Shown here in pieces: positions 34,150 to 43,896 of a stretch of 64,000 nucleotides of DNA; within the stretch, counting starts at the first letter, position 1, and the number at the start of each line of letters is the position of its first letter. Location: positions 186,001 through 250,000 of the forward strand of contig NZ_JBNPXI010000003.1 of NCBI RefSeq assembly GCF_050433385.1, written 5' to 3'. The notes under the pieces were generated by a model that worked only from the letters and a program-made list of their open reading frames with translations, did not search any database and was not told the origin of the DNA. Both the position numbers and the translations under genes were made by a program. The DNA comes from Brassicibacter mesophilus (lineage in GTDB: Bacteria; Bacillota; Clostridia; Tissierellales; Proteiniboraceae).

Positions 34150-35235
34150 ATGAGAATTAAAGAAATACAAGTAGGACAAATTTCCGTTCCATTAAAAAAA
34201 CCTTTTAAAACGGCTTTAAGGACAGTTGATAAGGTTGAAGATATTGTAATTAGAATTATCACTGATACTGGACATATTGGATATGGGGAGGCACCTCCTA
34301 CTGCAGTAATAACAGGGGATACAAAAGGGTCTATAAAATGTGCTATAGAAGAATTTATTAAACCGCAAATTATGGCACTTGATATTGAAAACATTGAAGT
34401 GATTATGAAAAAAATTGATTCAGCCTTAGTAAAAAATACTAGTGCTAAGGCCGCGGTAGATATAGCTATATACGATCTTTTTGGACAATTACATAACTCG
34501 CCTTTGTACAAGCTTCTGGGAGGTTATAGAAAAGAGATAATTACTGATATTACAATAAGTGTAAACGATCCTGAAGAAATGGCACAAGATAGTATTGAAG
34601 CAGTTCAAAGAGGATATAAAACTTTAAAAATTAAGGTTGGAAAAGATTCCAAATTGGACATGAAGAGAATAAAAGCAATAAGAGAGGCAGTTGGATATGA
34701 TATTGAATTAAGATTAGATGCAAATCAGGGATGGAGTCCTAAAGAAGCTGTTACAATCCTTACGAAGATGGAAGAGAAAGGGTTTAATATAGAATTAGTT
34801 GAGCAGCCAGTTAAGGCGCATGATTTAGAAGGACTTAAATATGTTACTGATAATGTTGACACACCTATTTTAGCCGACGAAAGTGTTTTTTCACCAGCTG
34901 ATGCTATAAGGATTATACAGGATAGAGCTGCTGATTTAGTAAACATCAAGCTCATGAAAACAGGTGGAATTCATAATGCACTAAAAATATGTTCTGTAGC
35001 AGAGATATATGGAGTAGAGTGTATGATAGGATGCATGCTTGAAAGCAAGCTTAGTGTCAGTGCTGCAGTACATTTAGCCGCTGCAAAAAGTATTATTACT
35101 AAAATTGATTTAGATGGACCAGGGTTATGTAGCATTGACCCAATAGAAGGTGGGCCAGTTTTTGAAGACTATAAAATAACGCTTTGTGATGAGCCAGGGT
35201 TAGGATTTAAAACTATTGGCAATGCAACCTTTTAG
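34150..35235 (+). CDS. Dipeptide epimerase (L-Ala-D/L-Glu epimerase, YkfB type)
   Basis: A 361-residue enolase-superfamily enzyme. It has the capping domain, then the barrel with the catalytic Lys in TLKIKVG, metal ligands in RLDANQGW (Asp), ELVEQPV (Glu) and ILADESVF (Asp), and the second catalytic Lys in LVNIKLMKTGG. This pattern is that of Ala-Glu epimerases, which convert L-Ala-D-Glu from peptidoglycan into L-Ala-L-Glu so that ordinary peptidases can use it. The ATG at 34150 follows GGGGG by 7-8 bases; an upstream ATG at 34114 has no site. It lies between the VanX-like gene and the activator gene. Confidence 0.93.
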   Translation: MRIKEIQVGQISVPLKKPFKTALRTVDKVEDIVIRIITDTGHIGYGEAPPTAVITGDTKGSIKCAIEEFIKPQIMALDIENIEVIMKKIDSALVKNTSAKAAVDIAIYDLFGQLHNSPLYKLLGGYRKEIITDITISVNDPEEMAQDSIEAVQRGYKTLKIKVGKDSKLDMKRIKAIREAVGYDIELRLDANQGWSPKEAVTILTKMEEKGFNIELVEQPVKAHDLEGLKYVTDNVDTPILADESVFSPADAIRIIQDRAADLVNIKLMKTGGIHNALKICSVAEIYGVECMIGCMLESKLSVSAAVHLAAAKSIITKIDLDGPGLCSIDPIEGGPVFEDYKITLCDEPGLGFKTIGNATF

Positions 35236-35252
35236 TTAAAGGATGATGCTAT

Positions 35253-37115
35253 ATGTTTGACAGAGATAGTTATGCTAGAAAATTTACAGATATGATGTCA
35301 GAAGGTTTCATATTTATTGATAATAAAGGCAGAATCCAGATATATAACAATAAGGCTAAAGAAATATTCGGAATTGCATATAACTATGGTATCAGTCATA
35401 GTTCGGGTATGATTGAAAAAGAAGATATAGTAATAATAGGAGATAATTGTCTTGGCAAGGATGATGGGAATCTTACTCCCGAAGCATTAAGCTGTATAGG
35501 TGTTAGTGATTCTGGGATACAAGTTGGAGATGCATTAATAGCTGTTGGAAGTTATAAAAGCAAAAAAAAGGAGGCGGCTGTATACAAGTTTATCAAGCCT
35601 GATTATGATGCTAACACACTAGAGCTTAGCTGTACTTATTTGAATACCGAGATTTCAGGACTAATAGACTTTAAGAGCAGAAATATAACTTTAAAGGTAA
35701 ATAAAGATAAATACAACATGAATTATATTAAATACATTGGTCATATTGTAGTACTTGATGGTAATTCTAAAAAAATGAAGTTTTATCAGACCCAAGGTTA
35801 TACAGCAAGAGGCGAAGGTATTTATGACTTATTAATGGGCAAAAAGTATAGAGCAAAAGGTGAGGACTCAGAATTTTTTAATGTCATTGGCAAGGATATA
35901 TTTGAAATACATAAAGGCGGATCAACAATAGAAGAATTCTACTCAGCAGCAACGGGCAAAGATATAAGCTATGCAAATGAGTTCAAAGAAATAAATGGAA
36001 GACCCACTATATGCACTCTTTCTCCAGTAAACCAAGGTAAGCAAAGAGTGGGAGCCGTGCTAAAGGTTGAAGATATTTCTGAAATTAAAAAAGCTATAAG
36101 AGAGAGAGATGAAGCACTTCTTAATTTAGAGCAGATGGAAAGAAAACTTAAGGAAGAAGAAAGCTCAAAAAAATTATTACCTGAAATAATTGGTGAAAGT
36201 AAAGAAATCCTAAATGTAAAAAAGCTAGCTATAAAAGCTTCTAAGACTAATTCAACTGTGCTATTGCTAGGAGAAAGTGGTACGGGAAAAAGTCTACTAG
36301 CAAGAGCTATTCATAACAATAGTAAGCTTAAACACAAGCCATTTATACATGTTAATTGTGGTTCTATCCCCGAGACACTATTAGAAAGTGAACTGTTTGG
36401 ATATGAAGGAGGAGCTTTTACTGGAGCTAGAGGAGAAGGAAAGGCTGGAATGTTTGAATTAGCTGAGGGAGGAACTATCTTCTTAGATGAAATCGGAGAA
36501 ATCTCATTATTACTCCAAGTTAAACTTCTTCAAGTATTACAGGACAAATCTTTTTTTAAGATAGGTGGTAATAAAAATATAGAAGTGAACGTAAGAATTA
36601 TTGTAGCAACAAATAAAAATCTTGAGGATGAAATGTTGAAGGGGAGTTTTAGAGAAGATTTGTATTATCGAATAAATGTTTTCCCCATATGGATACCGCC
36701 ATTGAGAGAAAGAAAGCAAGATATATATCCTTTAGTACAAAATATGCTGCCTATGATTTGTTCAAGAATTGGATGTGAATCAAAAAGAGTTTCTGGTGAG
36801 GCTCTTAGTATTCTATCAGGCTATGAGTGGCCTGGAAATATTAGAGAATTAGAAAATATACTTGAAAGAGCAGTAAACTTAGCAGAAGGAAACACCATTT
36901 TATCAACACATTTAGCAATCAATAAAATTAAAAATATGAAAAAACATGAAGTTAAACAAATAGAATCATTAAAAGAAGCCATAATTGAAACAGAAAAAAA
37001 AGCAATAACAAATGCAATTTTACTTAGTGGAGGGGATAAAAAGGCTGCGATGAAATTACTGAATATTGGCAAAACAAGCTTTTATGAAAAAATAAAGAAA
37101 TATAACATAGAATAG
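35253..37115 (+). CDS. Sigma-54-dependent transcriptional activator
   Basis: A 620-residue enhancer-binding protein. It has a short N-terminal PAS-like segment, a central region of unknown fold (about 45-190), and a PAS-like domain (about 200-285). The AAA+ domain follows, with Walker A GESGTGKS at 340-347, the sigma-54 contact loop GAFTGA at 387-392, and Walker B GGTIFLDEIGE. A Fis-type helix-turn-helix closes the protein (KKAAMKLLNIGKTSFYEKIKKY). It starts 17 bases after the epimerase gene. The -24/-12 promoter at 37380-37395 directly downstream is its obvious target, so it should switch on the decarboxylase and importer in response to a wall-derived compound. Confidence 0.95.
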   Translation: MFDRDSYARKFTDMMSEGFIFIDNKGRIQIYNNKAKEIFGIAYNYGISHSSGMIEKEDIVIIGDNCLGKDDGNLTPEALSCIGVSDSGIQVGDALIAVGSYKSKKKEAAVYKFIKPDYDANTLELSCTYLNTEISGLIDFKSRNITLKVNKDKYNMNYIKYIGHIVVLDGNSKKMKFYQTQGYTARGEGIYDLLMGKKYRAKGEDSEFFNVIGKDIFEIHKGGSTIEEFYSAATGKDISYANEFKEINGRPTICTLSPVNQGKQRVGAVLKVEDISEIKKAIRERDEALLNLEQMERKLKEEESSKKLLPEIIGESKEILNVKKLAIKASKTNSTVLLLGESGTGKSLLARAIHNNSKLKHKPFIHVNCGSIPETLLESELFGYEGGAFTGARGEGKAGMFELAEGGTIFLDEIGEISLLLQVKLLQVLQDKSFFKIGGNKNIEVNVRIIVATNKNLEDEMLKGSFREDLYYRINVFPIWIPPLRERKQDIYPLVQNMLPMICSRIGCESKRVSGEALSILSGYEWPGNIRELENILERAVNLAEGNTILSTHLAINKIKNMKKHEVKQIESLKEAIIETEKKAITNAILLSGGDKKAAMKLLNIGKTSFYEKIKKYNIE

Positions 37116-37439
37116 TCCGTATTTTAGGAAACATTCCTTAATCGTGGAATAAATCGATCAAATGGTTTGAATAGCTACAAATCAGCCATTATTACTAATA
37201 TTCATACAAATATTTCTAATCTCAGTATTATTCTAACATAATTAGTTCGTAAATTCGGAAAAACTTATCTTTATTCCCATCAAAAAAACTAAAATTATAA
37301 ATCTTAACTACTGTTTGTGAATTTGAAGACTACATGCGTTTAAAAAAATCACAATATTTTATCACAAACATTTGATGTATTGGCATGATAATTGCTCTTG
37401 AAATATTCAGAATATTATTACATTAGAGGAGCTGTCAAT
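37116..37439. other. 324-base regulatory region before the decarboxylase gene
   Basis: No gene. It carries the -24/-12 promoter and an 8-bp inverted repeat, GTTTGTGA (37313-37320) and TCACAAAC (37362-37369), just upstream of it. Further upstream are two loosely related dyads, TCCGTATTTTAGGA (37118-37131) and TTCGTAAATTCGGAA (about 37246-37260), at distances where enhancer sites for the activator would be expected. Which of these the activator binds is inference. Confidence 0.5.
37380..37395 (+). promoter_or_regulatory. Sigma-54 (-24/-12) promoter
   Basis: TTGGCATGATAATTGC matches the sigma-54 consensus: GG at 37382-37383 and GC at 37394-37395, separated by exactly ten bases. Transcription would start near 37407, which rules out an upstream start codon for the decarboxylase and fixes it at 37440. 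The activator gene lies directly upstream. Confidence 0.85.
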
Positions 37440-38729
37440 ATGAAAAATATGGAGAATTCTTTGAATTTTAAATTCGCGGGCTATGATACTGTAAAGTTAG
37501 CTCAAAAATATGGTACACCGCTTTATGTGATTTCAGAAGAAATAATAAGAGATAGGTGTAGAGAGATACGAATAGATTTTTTAGAAAAGCATAGAAATAC
37601 ACGAGCTGCTTATGCTAGTAAAGCATTTTTGACTATGGCAATGTGCAAAATTATTGAAAGTGAAGGATTAGGACTCGATGTAGTATCAGGTGGAGAATTA
37701 TATACTGCTATGAAAGCAGATTTTCCTATGGATAAGATTATGTTTCATGGAAATAACAAAAACTATAGTGAAATTGAGATGGCAGTCGAGAATGATGTAG
37801 GAAGAATTGTTGTAGACAATATAGATGAGATGGATATGATCGAAGAGATTGCAGCTAGGGCAAATAAGACTGTAAGTATATTAATGAGAGTGGCACCTGG
37901 AGTCGAAGGAAATACTCATAAGTACATAATAACAGGACAGAAAGATTCAAAATTTGGTATACCTCTTGATAAAGAAATTATAAATGAAGCCGTATCAAAA
38001 GCCATGAATAGTAATCATGTTGAATTAATGGGGTTCCATTTTCATATAGGATCTAATTTATTTGAGAATGATTCATACGTTAATGCTATTGAAACAGTTA
38101 TGAATCTTTATAAAAGATTGAAGGATGAACTTGGTTTCGTCGCAAAAGAGTTAAATACTGGTGGAGGTTTCGGAATTTATTACACTAAAAATGACGACGT
38201 AAAGCCTTTAAGGTATTTTACAGACTGCATTATAGAGACTGTTCATAAATGCTGTAATAGTCTAGAATTAGACAAACCTACACTTATAATAGAGCCAGGG
38301 AGATGGATAATAGGAGAAGCAGGAATTACATTATATACAATAGGTACAGTAAAAGAAATTCCCAATATAAGAACATACGCAAGCGTAGATGGGGGATTAC
38401 CAGATAACCCTAGACCTGCATTATACAGTGCAAAATATGAAGCTGTAGTTGCCAATAAATATAACTTAGAGCCTGATAGATTAGTTACTGTTGCAGGAAG
38501 ATGTTGCGAAACTGGAGATATATTGATTTGGGATCTAAATGTACCAGAGCTTAAGAGAGGAGATACCTTAGCTGTTTTAAGCACAGGTGCTTATAACTAT
38601 TCTATGGCTAACAACTATAATAAACTTCCTAGGCCAGCAGTTCTTTTGTTAAGAAAAGACGAGGAAAAAATAATAGTTGAAAGAGAAACATACGAAGACT
38701 TGCTTAAGAAAGAAAGAATTCCATTTTAG
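37440..38729 (+). CDS. lysA: Diaminopimelate decarboxylase
   Basis: A 429-residue PLP enzyme (fold type III) that converts meso-diaminopimelate to L-lysine and CO2. The PLP Lys61 is in AAYASKAF. Other family segments are GLGLDVVSGGEL, FHFHIGSN, ELNTGGGFGIYY, IIEPGRWIIGEAG, and GRCCETGDILIWD with the substrate-binding Cys. The start follows GAGGAG and is fixed by the sigma-54 promoter just upstream. Its place in front of a peptide importer and wall-peptide hydrolases, under sigma-54 control and away from lysine biosynthesis genes, suggests it degrades salvaged DAP rather than serving normal lysine synthesis. Confidence 0.93.
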   Translation: MKNMENSLNFKFAGYDTVKLAQKYGTPLYVISEEIIRDRCREIRIDFLEKHRNTRAAYASKAFLTMAMCKIIESEGLGLDVVSGGELYTAMKADFPMDKIMFHGNNKNYSEIEMAVENDVGRIVVDNIDEMDMIEEIAARANKTVSILMRVAPGVEGNTHKYIITGQKDSKFGIPLDKEIINEAVSKAMNSNHVELMGFHFHIGSNLFENDSYVNAIETVMNLYKRLKDELGFVAKELNTGGGFGIYYTKNDDVKPLRYFTDCIIETVHKCCNSLELDKPTLIIEPGRWIIGEAGITLYTIGTVKEIPNIRTYASVDGGLPDNPRPALYSAKYEAVVANKYNLEPDRLVTVAGRCCETGDILIWDLNVPELKRGDTLAVLSTGAYNYSMANNYNKLPRPAVLLLRKDEEKIIVERETYEDLLKKERIPF

Positions 38730-38910
38730 ATATAAACACTAATATTAAGTATGTCAATTAACTTTCTGTAGCATTTCTAGTTATTATTTTCATATGTATT
38801 GCTGCAGTAAGGTTAATATAAAGAGCCAAAAGGCTTATAAAAAAGAGAAATTAGTACTTACAGTATTTTGTAGGTGACTAGAGGATTAAAAATATTAAAG
38901 GAGGGTCAAA

Positions 38911-40791
38911 ATGAAAAAATCAATAGCTTTAATCTTAGCAATATTAATGCTTTTGGCAGGTTGCACGTCTGGGGGGACAAAACAACCAGCAAATGTTGAT
39001 AACACAACAGACAATGATACTTCATTAGAGGTTAGTGATGTAGTTCAAGAGTATTCATCGGCTTACTCTGGAGAAATCACAACATTAAATTATCTAGAAA
39101 CAGCTAATACTAATGAATTTGCTTTAGCAGCTAACATGGTAGATACATTAATCGATTATGATAGATATGGAGTTGCACAACCTGCTTTAGCAACTGAATG
39201 GAGCGTATCTGATGATGGATTAGTTTGGACATTTAAGTTACGAGAAGGCGTTAAATGGATGACACATGAAGGTAAAGAATATGCAGAAGTTACAGCACAA
39301 GACTTTGTAGATGCTATGAGATATGTTTTAGATAGTGGTAATGAATCAAAAACTGCTAATATCGCATATGGGGTTATTAAAAATGGAGAAAAGTTTTATA
39401 ATGGAGAAATTACAGATTTTGACCAAGTAGGAGTAAAAGCAGTAGATAAATACACACTAGAGTATACTCTTGAGAAGCCTACACCATATTTCCTATCAAT
39501 GCTTACATATGTATGCTTCTTTCCTGCAAATGGACAGTTTTTAAGCGAAGTAGGCGATAGGTTTGGTACAGATAATGTTAATTTCTTATACAATGGTGCT
39601 TATGTGATGGAAACATTTGAACCACAGACCAGAAGAGTCCTTGTTGCAAATGAAAATTACTGGGATAAAGAAAATGTATTTATTAAGAAAATAAATTATG
39701 TTTACAACAAAGAAGCAGCAACTTTAGCTCCAGAGTTATTTTTACGTGGAGAAATTGACTATACAGATGTGCCTTCAACAGTTATTGATGAGTGGATGAA
39801 GGATTCTGAGAAAAAGGCTATGGTACGTCCTAACAGAACAACTTTCTATACTTATTTTTACGCATTTAACTTTGATCCAAAGTTTCCAGAGGAATATAAC
39901 CCAGATAATTGGAAAGTAGTAGTAAACAATCTAAATTTTCGTAAATCTATGTTCCATGCATTAGACAGAAAGGCTGCTATGCTAACTGCAGAGCCGTATA
40001 ATCCGGAAAAGAGGCTTTTAAACACTTTAACACCAAAGAACTTTGTTGATTTAGAAGGTGTAGATTATACTCAGCTTGGCAAACTAGCTGACTTTTCAAA
40101 TAATGACTCTTTTGATTCAAAAAAGGCCTTAGAATATAAAGAAAAAGCTTTATCTGAACTACAAGGAAAAGCCACTTTCCCAGTTAAAGTGTTAATGCCT
40201 TATAACTCCGGCATGACCGAGTGGGCAAACCGTGCACAGGTAATAGAGCAACAGCTTGAAAATCTATTAGGAACAGACTACATTGATGTAATTATTGAGC
40301 CTAAACCACCTACTGGATTCTTAAAGGAAGTTAGGCGTTCTGGAATGTATGCATTCCTTGAATGTAACTGGGGCCCAGACTATGCTGACCCTGAAACATA
40401 TACAGATCCATTTGCTCCAGATGGTACTTATAACTGGCCTCACATGGCGGAAGGATATAAGGAAGCTAATGGAAAGAACACTTATGAAAATATGGTAAAT
40501 GCTGCTAAGTCCGAGGTTGTAGATATTGAAAAACGTTATAATTTGTTTGTTGAAGCTGAAGCATTCTTTATAGATCAATCATTTGTTATTCCTTATGCTG
40601 TTGGTGGAGGCGGATACTCAGCTTCTAGATTAAATCCATTTGAATCACCATATTCGCCATTTGGTGTATCCAGTGAAAGATTCAAAGGTCAAAAGATTAT
40701 GGCAAAGCCTATGAATACAGAGGAATTCAACCAAGGGCTTGCTAATTGGGAAAAAGAACGTGCAGAAGCATTAAAGGCAGCTAAAAACTAA
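38911..40791 (+). CDS. Peptide ABC transporter substrate-binding lipoprotein (OppA/DppE family)
   Basis: A 626-residue family 5 solute-binding protein. The signal peptide ends in the lipobox LLAGC (Cys about 18). The body contains the family pattern ALATEWSVSDDGLVWTFKLREGVKW, then YTLEKPTPYFL and YNGAYVMETFEPQTRRVLVANENYWDKENVFIKKI. It is anchored outside the membrane and delivers peptides to the permeases encoded next. RBS AAAGGAGGG. Neighbours point to wall-derived di- to tetrapeptides as cargo. A hairpin after the gene may raise its expression above that of the membrane parts. Confidence 0.95.
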   Translation: MKKSIALILAILMLLAGCTSGGTKQPANVDNTTDNDTSLEVSDVVQEYSSAYSGEITTLNYLETANTNEFALAANMVDTLIDYDRYGVAQPALATEWSVSDDGLVWTFKLREGVKWMTHEGKEYAEVTAQDFVDAMRYVLDSGNESKTANIAYGVIKNGEKFYNGEITDFDQVGVKAVDKYTLEYTLEKPTPYFLSMLTYVCFFPANGQFLSEVGDRFGTDNVNFLYNGAYVMETFEPQTRRVLVANENYWDKENVFIKKINYVYNKEAATLAPELFLRGEIDYTDVPSTVIDEWMKDSEKKAMVRPNRTTFYTYFYAFNFDPKFPEEYNPDNWKVVVNNLNFRKSMFHALDRKAAMLTAEPYNPEKRLLNTLTPKNFVDLEGVDYTQLGKLADFSNNDSFDSKKALEYKEKALSELQGKATFPVKVLMPYNSGMTEWANRAQVIEQQLENLLGTDYIDVIIEPKPPTGFLKEVRRSGMYAFLECNWGPDYADPETYTDPFAPDGTYNWPHMAEGYKEANGKNTYENMVNAAKSEVVDIEKRYNLFVEAEAFFIDQSFVIPYAVGGGGYSASRLNPFESPYSPFGVSSERFKGQKIMAKPMNTEEFNQGLANWEKERAEALKAAKN

Positions 40792-40832
40792 GAGAATAAG
40801 GTTAAATAGTCTATAAAGGCTAATATAAAACT

Positions 40833-40875
40833 AAAGCCTGCAAAAGCAATTCTATTATATGCAGGCTTTATGTTT
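40833..40875 (+). terminator. Partial terminator inside the transporter operon
   Basis: AAAGCCTGCA (40833-40842) pairs with TGCAGGCTTT (40860-40869); the following ATGTTTTATG is only a weak T-tract. Such a hairpin after a binding-protein gene often lets most transcripts stop while some read through to the permeases. Confidence 0.65.
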
Positions 40876-40922
40876 TATGATTGTATTTTATTGTTTTGAC
40901 TGATGAGAAAAGGGGGAGAGAG

Positions 40923-41867
40923 ATGTTAAAGTATTCTATAAAGAGATTATTGCAGTCTTTAATTACATTATTTATCATCATTACAGTAGTGTTTCTTCTC
41001 ATGAGACTTATGCCAGAAGAAGGGTATTTTGGACAAGGATATGAAAAGCTTGACGAAGCACAAAAAGAAGCCATTTTGACAAACATGGGGCTTAGAGATC
41101 CTTTACATATCCAGTTAGGAAACTTCTATAAAAAATTATTATCTGGAGATTTGGGAGAATCAATAATATATAGACCTAAAGTACCTATAACCGAGATTCT
41201 TAAAACAAAAATTCCTTACTCGTTATATTTTGGTTTAGCCGCTATAGCTATATCCTTGATTCTTGGTATTCCTTTAGGTATAACTATGGCTCGAAGCAAA
41301 AGTAAGCTTTGGGACAAACTCGGTACAGGGTACATCGTATTTATTAACGCTGTTCCAGCAGCAGTGTATTTCTTATTTTTACAATTATATGTCACTGATA
41401 TTTTTAAACTACCGATTTTGTTTAAGCCTGATAAGCCTGTAAGCTGGATTTTACCAGCAATATCTATGGCACTAGGGAGTATTGCGTATTATGCAATGTG
41501 GATGAGACGTTATATGGTAGATGAAATAAATAAAGATTATATCAGATTAGCAAGAGCAAAGGGATTGAGAAGTAAAGCGATTATGGTAAAGCATGTATTT
41601 CGTAATGCATTCGTACCTATGGCTCAGTATTTGCCTTCCGCAATATTATTTACAATAGCTGGTTCTATATACATTGAGTCATTGTATTCAATTCCAGGTA
41701 TGGGTGGATTGCTTGTAGATGTTATACAAAGACAAGACAACTCATTAGTGCAGGCATTAGTGCTTATATATTCATCTATTGGAATAATAGGATTATTCCT
41801 AGGGGATATACTTATGGCTATATTTGATCCACGTATTAATTTGCAGAAAAAGGGGGGCGCTAGATAA
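40923..41867 (+). CDS. Peptide ABC transporter permease 1 (OppB/DppB family)
   Basis: A 314-residue inner membrane permease with six expected helices and the EAA loop YIRLARAKGLRSKAIMVKHVFRNA that docks the ATPase. The start ATG 40923 follows GGGGGAG; an earlier in-frame start at 40881 has no site. The stop overlaps the next gene start (ATAATG). It pairs with the OppC-like permease. Confidence 0.94.
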   Translation: MLKYSIKRLLQSLITLFIIITVVFLLMRLMPEEGYFGQGYEKLDEAQKEAILTNMGLRDPLHIQLGNFYKKLLSGDLGESIIYRPKVPITEILKTKIPYSLYFGLAAIAISLILGIPLGITMARSKSKLWDKLGTGYIVFINAVPAAVYFLFLQLYVTDIFKLPILFKPDKPVSWILPAISMALGSIAYYAMWMRRYMVDEINKDYIRLARAKGLRSKAIMVKHVFRNAFVPMAQYLPSAILFTIAGSIYIESLYSIPGMGGLLVDVIQRQDNSLVQALVLIYSSIGIIGLFLGDILMAIFDPRINLQKKGGAR

Positions 41868-42835
41868 TGAGCAGCAAGGTAATGGATAAGTTATCTGATG
41901 GAATAAATGAAAATTTATTTGAATTTGCAAAATATGATGACAAAGAAGCTGAGCGTGCAGGCTATTCAAACTATTCTTATTGGCGTTCTACCTGGCAAGT
42001 GTTTATGAAAAACAGAGTAGCTGTGTTTCTTTTAGTAGTAATGACTACTATTCTAGTATTTACAATAATTCAACCATATTTACCAAGTCAAAAATCCCCT
42101 ACTCAAATTTATATTGATGAAAATACAAAAATGCAGCTTAGAAATCATAAGCCTGATGCTGAGTTTTGGTTTGGAACAAACTCTATTGGTCAAGACCTTT
42201 GGTCTCGTATATGGAGTGGTACACGAACTTCGTTATTTATAGGGATAGTAGTTGGGCTTTGGGAAGCTGTGATAGGTATTATGATTGGAGCATTATGGGG
42301 GTATGTAAGATGGTTAGATCGGCCAATTACTGAAGTCTATAATGTCATAGAAAATGTTCCTAAAACTATCATATTAGTACTTCTAACATATATAATGCGT
42401 CCTGGTTTATCAACTATGATTTTTGCCATGTGTTTGACAGGATGGATAGGAATGGCACGTTTTGTACGTAATCTCATAGTGATTATTAGAGATAGAGAGT
42501 ATAATTTAGCATCAAAATGTCTTGGTACTCCAACTAGAAGAATTATAACCAAAAACTTACTTCCATATTTAGTTTCAGTTATTATGTTGAGATTGGCTTT
42601 ATCTATTCCGCAGACAATAGGATATGAGGTATTCCTAACATATATTGGAATTGGATTGCCAGTAAGCATTCCATCACTAGGGAATCTAATTAATGAAGGA
42701 AGAGCTCTTATGATGGTTCCTTCATTACGCTATCAGTTAATTTTCCCTTCAATAGTTATTTCTATCATTACAATATCTTTCTACGTAATGGGGAATGCTT
42801 TTTCAGATGCTGCTGATCCAAGAAATCATGTTTAG
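41867..42835 (+). CDS. Peptide ABC transporter permease 2 (OppC/DppC family)
   Basis: A 322-residue inner membrane permease. A long N-terminal cytoplasmic segment (about 1-50) comes before the first helix. The typical WFGTNSIGQDLWSRIWSGTRTSL stretch follows, and the EAA loop YNLASKCLGTPTRRIITKNLLP. It is translationally coupled to the upstream permease and lies 11 bases before the first ATPase gene. Confidence 0.94.
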   Translation: MSSKVMDKLSDGINENLFEFAKYDDKEAERAGYSNYSYWRSTWQVFMKNRVAVFLLVVMTTILVFTIIQPYLPSQKSPTQIYIDENTKMQLRNHKPDAEFWFGTNSIGQDLWSRIWSGTRTSLFIGIVVGLWEAVIGIMIGALWGYVRWLDRPITEVYNVIENVPKTIILVLLTYIMRPGLSTMIFAMCLTGWIGMARFVRNLIVIIRDREYNLASKCLGTPTRRIITKNLLPYLVSVIMLRLALSIPQTIGYEVFLTYIGIGLPVSIPSLGNLINEGRALMMVPSLRYQLIFPSIVISIITISFYVMGNAFSDAADPRNHV

Positions 42836-42846
42836 GAGGTGTAATT

Positions 42847-43896
42847 ATGGCAGGACCAAAAATTATATTATCAGCAAAAGATTTAGTAGTTAAGTTCATG
42901 TTACGTGGTAAGGTTTTGACTGCAATACGAGAAGCATCTTTAGATCTTTATGAAGGAGAGAGCTTAGCCATAGTTGGAGAATCTGGATCGGGAAAATCTG
43001 TTTTTACCAAGACCTTTATGGGACTTTTAGATGGAAATGGATGGATAGATTCTGGTAGTATTATTTATGAAGGAGAGGATATAGCAAAGTTCAAAACTGA
43101 AAATGATTGGATTAGAATTCGAGGCAAAAAGATTGCTATGGTTTTTCAAGACCCAATGACTTCATTAAACCCGCTAAAGACTATTGGTAAGCAAGTTCAA
43201 GAGGCTGTTGAACTTCATCAAGGACTAAAAAAAGAAGAAGCAAAGAAGGTTGTAATAGAAATATTGAGAGATGTAGGCATACCTGAGCCAGAAAGAAGAT
43301 ATAAACAATATCCTCATGAATTTTCAGGAGGAATGAGGCAGAGAGTTGTTATAGCCATAGCAGTAGCTTGCAAGCCTAAGGTGCTTATTTGTGATGAACC
43401 TACTACTGCTCTTGATGTAACAATACAAGCTCAAATACTTGGGTTGCTGAAGAATCTTAAAAAGAAATATAGTCTTACTACTATATATATTACACACGAT
43501 TTAGGTGTTGTGGCTAATGTTGCGGATAGAATAGCTGTAATGTATGCGGGAGATATTGTAGAAATAGGTAATTGTGAGGAAGTATTCTACAATGGACAGC
43601 ATCCTTATACGTGGGCACTTCTTTCATCACTACCACAGCTTGGTGTTAAGGGAGAGCCTCTACATTCAATCAAAGGCACACCTCCAAACTTATTCTATGA
43701 AGTAAAAGGAGATGCATTTGCGCCACGTAATCCAAGGGCTTTAAAAATAGATTTTGTTGAAAGACCGCCATACTTTGATGTTAGTCCTACACATAAGGCT
43801 AAGACCTGGTTACTAGATCCTCGTGCACCAAAGGTAGACCCACCAGAGTCAATAAAAATACTTCGTCAGCAATGGGGGTTGAGTAAAAATGCGTAA
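42847..43896 (+). CDS. Peptide ABC transporter ATPase (OppD/DppD family)
   Basis: A 349-residue cytoplasmic ATPase. Walker A is GESGSGKS, the signature FSGGMRQRV, Walker B VLICDEPTTALDV, the switch His ITHDLG. The C-terminal oligopeptide-transporter extension (HPYTWALLSSLPQ..., GTPPN) is present but lacks the Cys motif seen in FeS-type OppD. RBS AGGAGGTG. Its 3' end overlaps the next ATPase gene by 8 bases. Confidence 0.95.
   Translation: MAGPKIILSAKDLVVKFMLRGKVLTAIREASLDLYEGESLAIVGESGSGKSVFTKTFMGLLDGNGWIDSGSIIYEGEDIAKFKTENDWIRIRGKKIAMVFQDPMTSLNPLKTIGKQVQEAVELHQGLKKEEAKKVVIEILRDVGIPEPERRYKQYPHEFSGGMRQRVVIAIAVACKPKVLICDEPTTALDVTIQAQILGLLKNLKKKYSLTTIYITHDLGVVANVADRIAVMYAGDIVEIGNCEEVFYNGQHPYTWALLSSLPQLGVKGEPLHSIKGTPPNLFYEVKGDAFAPRNPRALKIDFVERPPYFDVSPTHKAKTWLLDPRAPKVDPPESIKILRQQWGLSKNA

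Noticed and set aside
37392..37439. Upstream TTG start for the diaminopimelate decarboxylase
   Set aside because: It lies within the -12 element of the sigma-54 promoter and would not be in the transcript.
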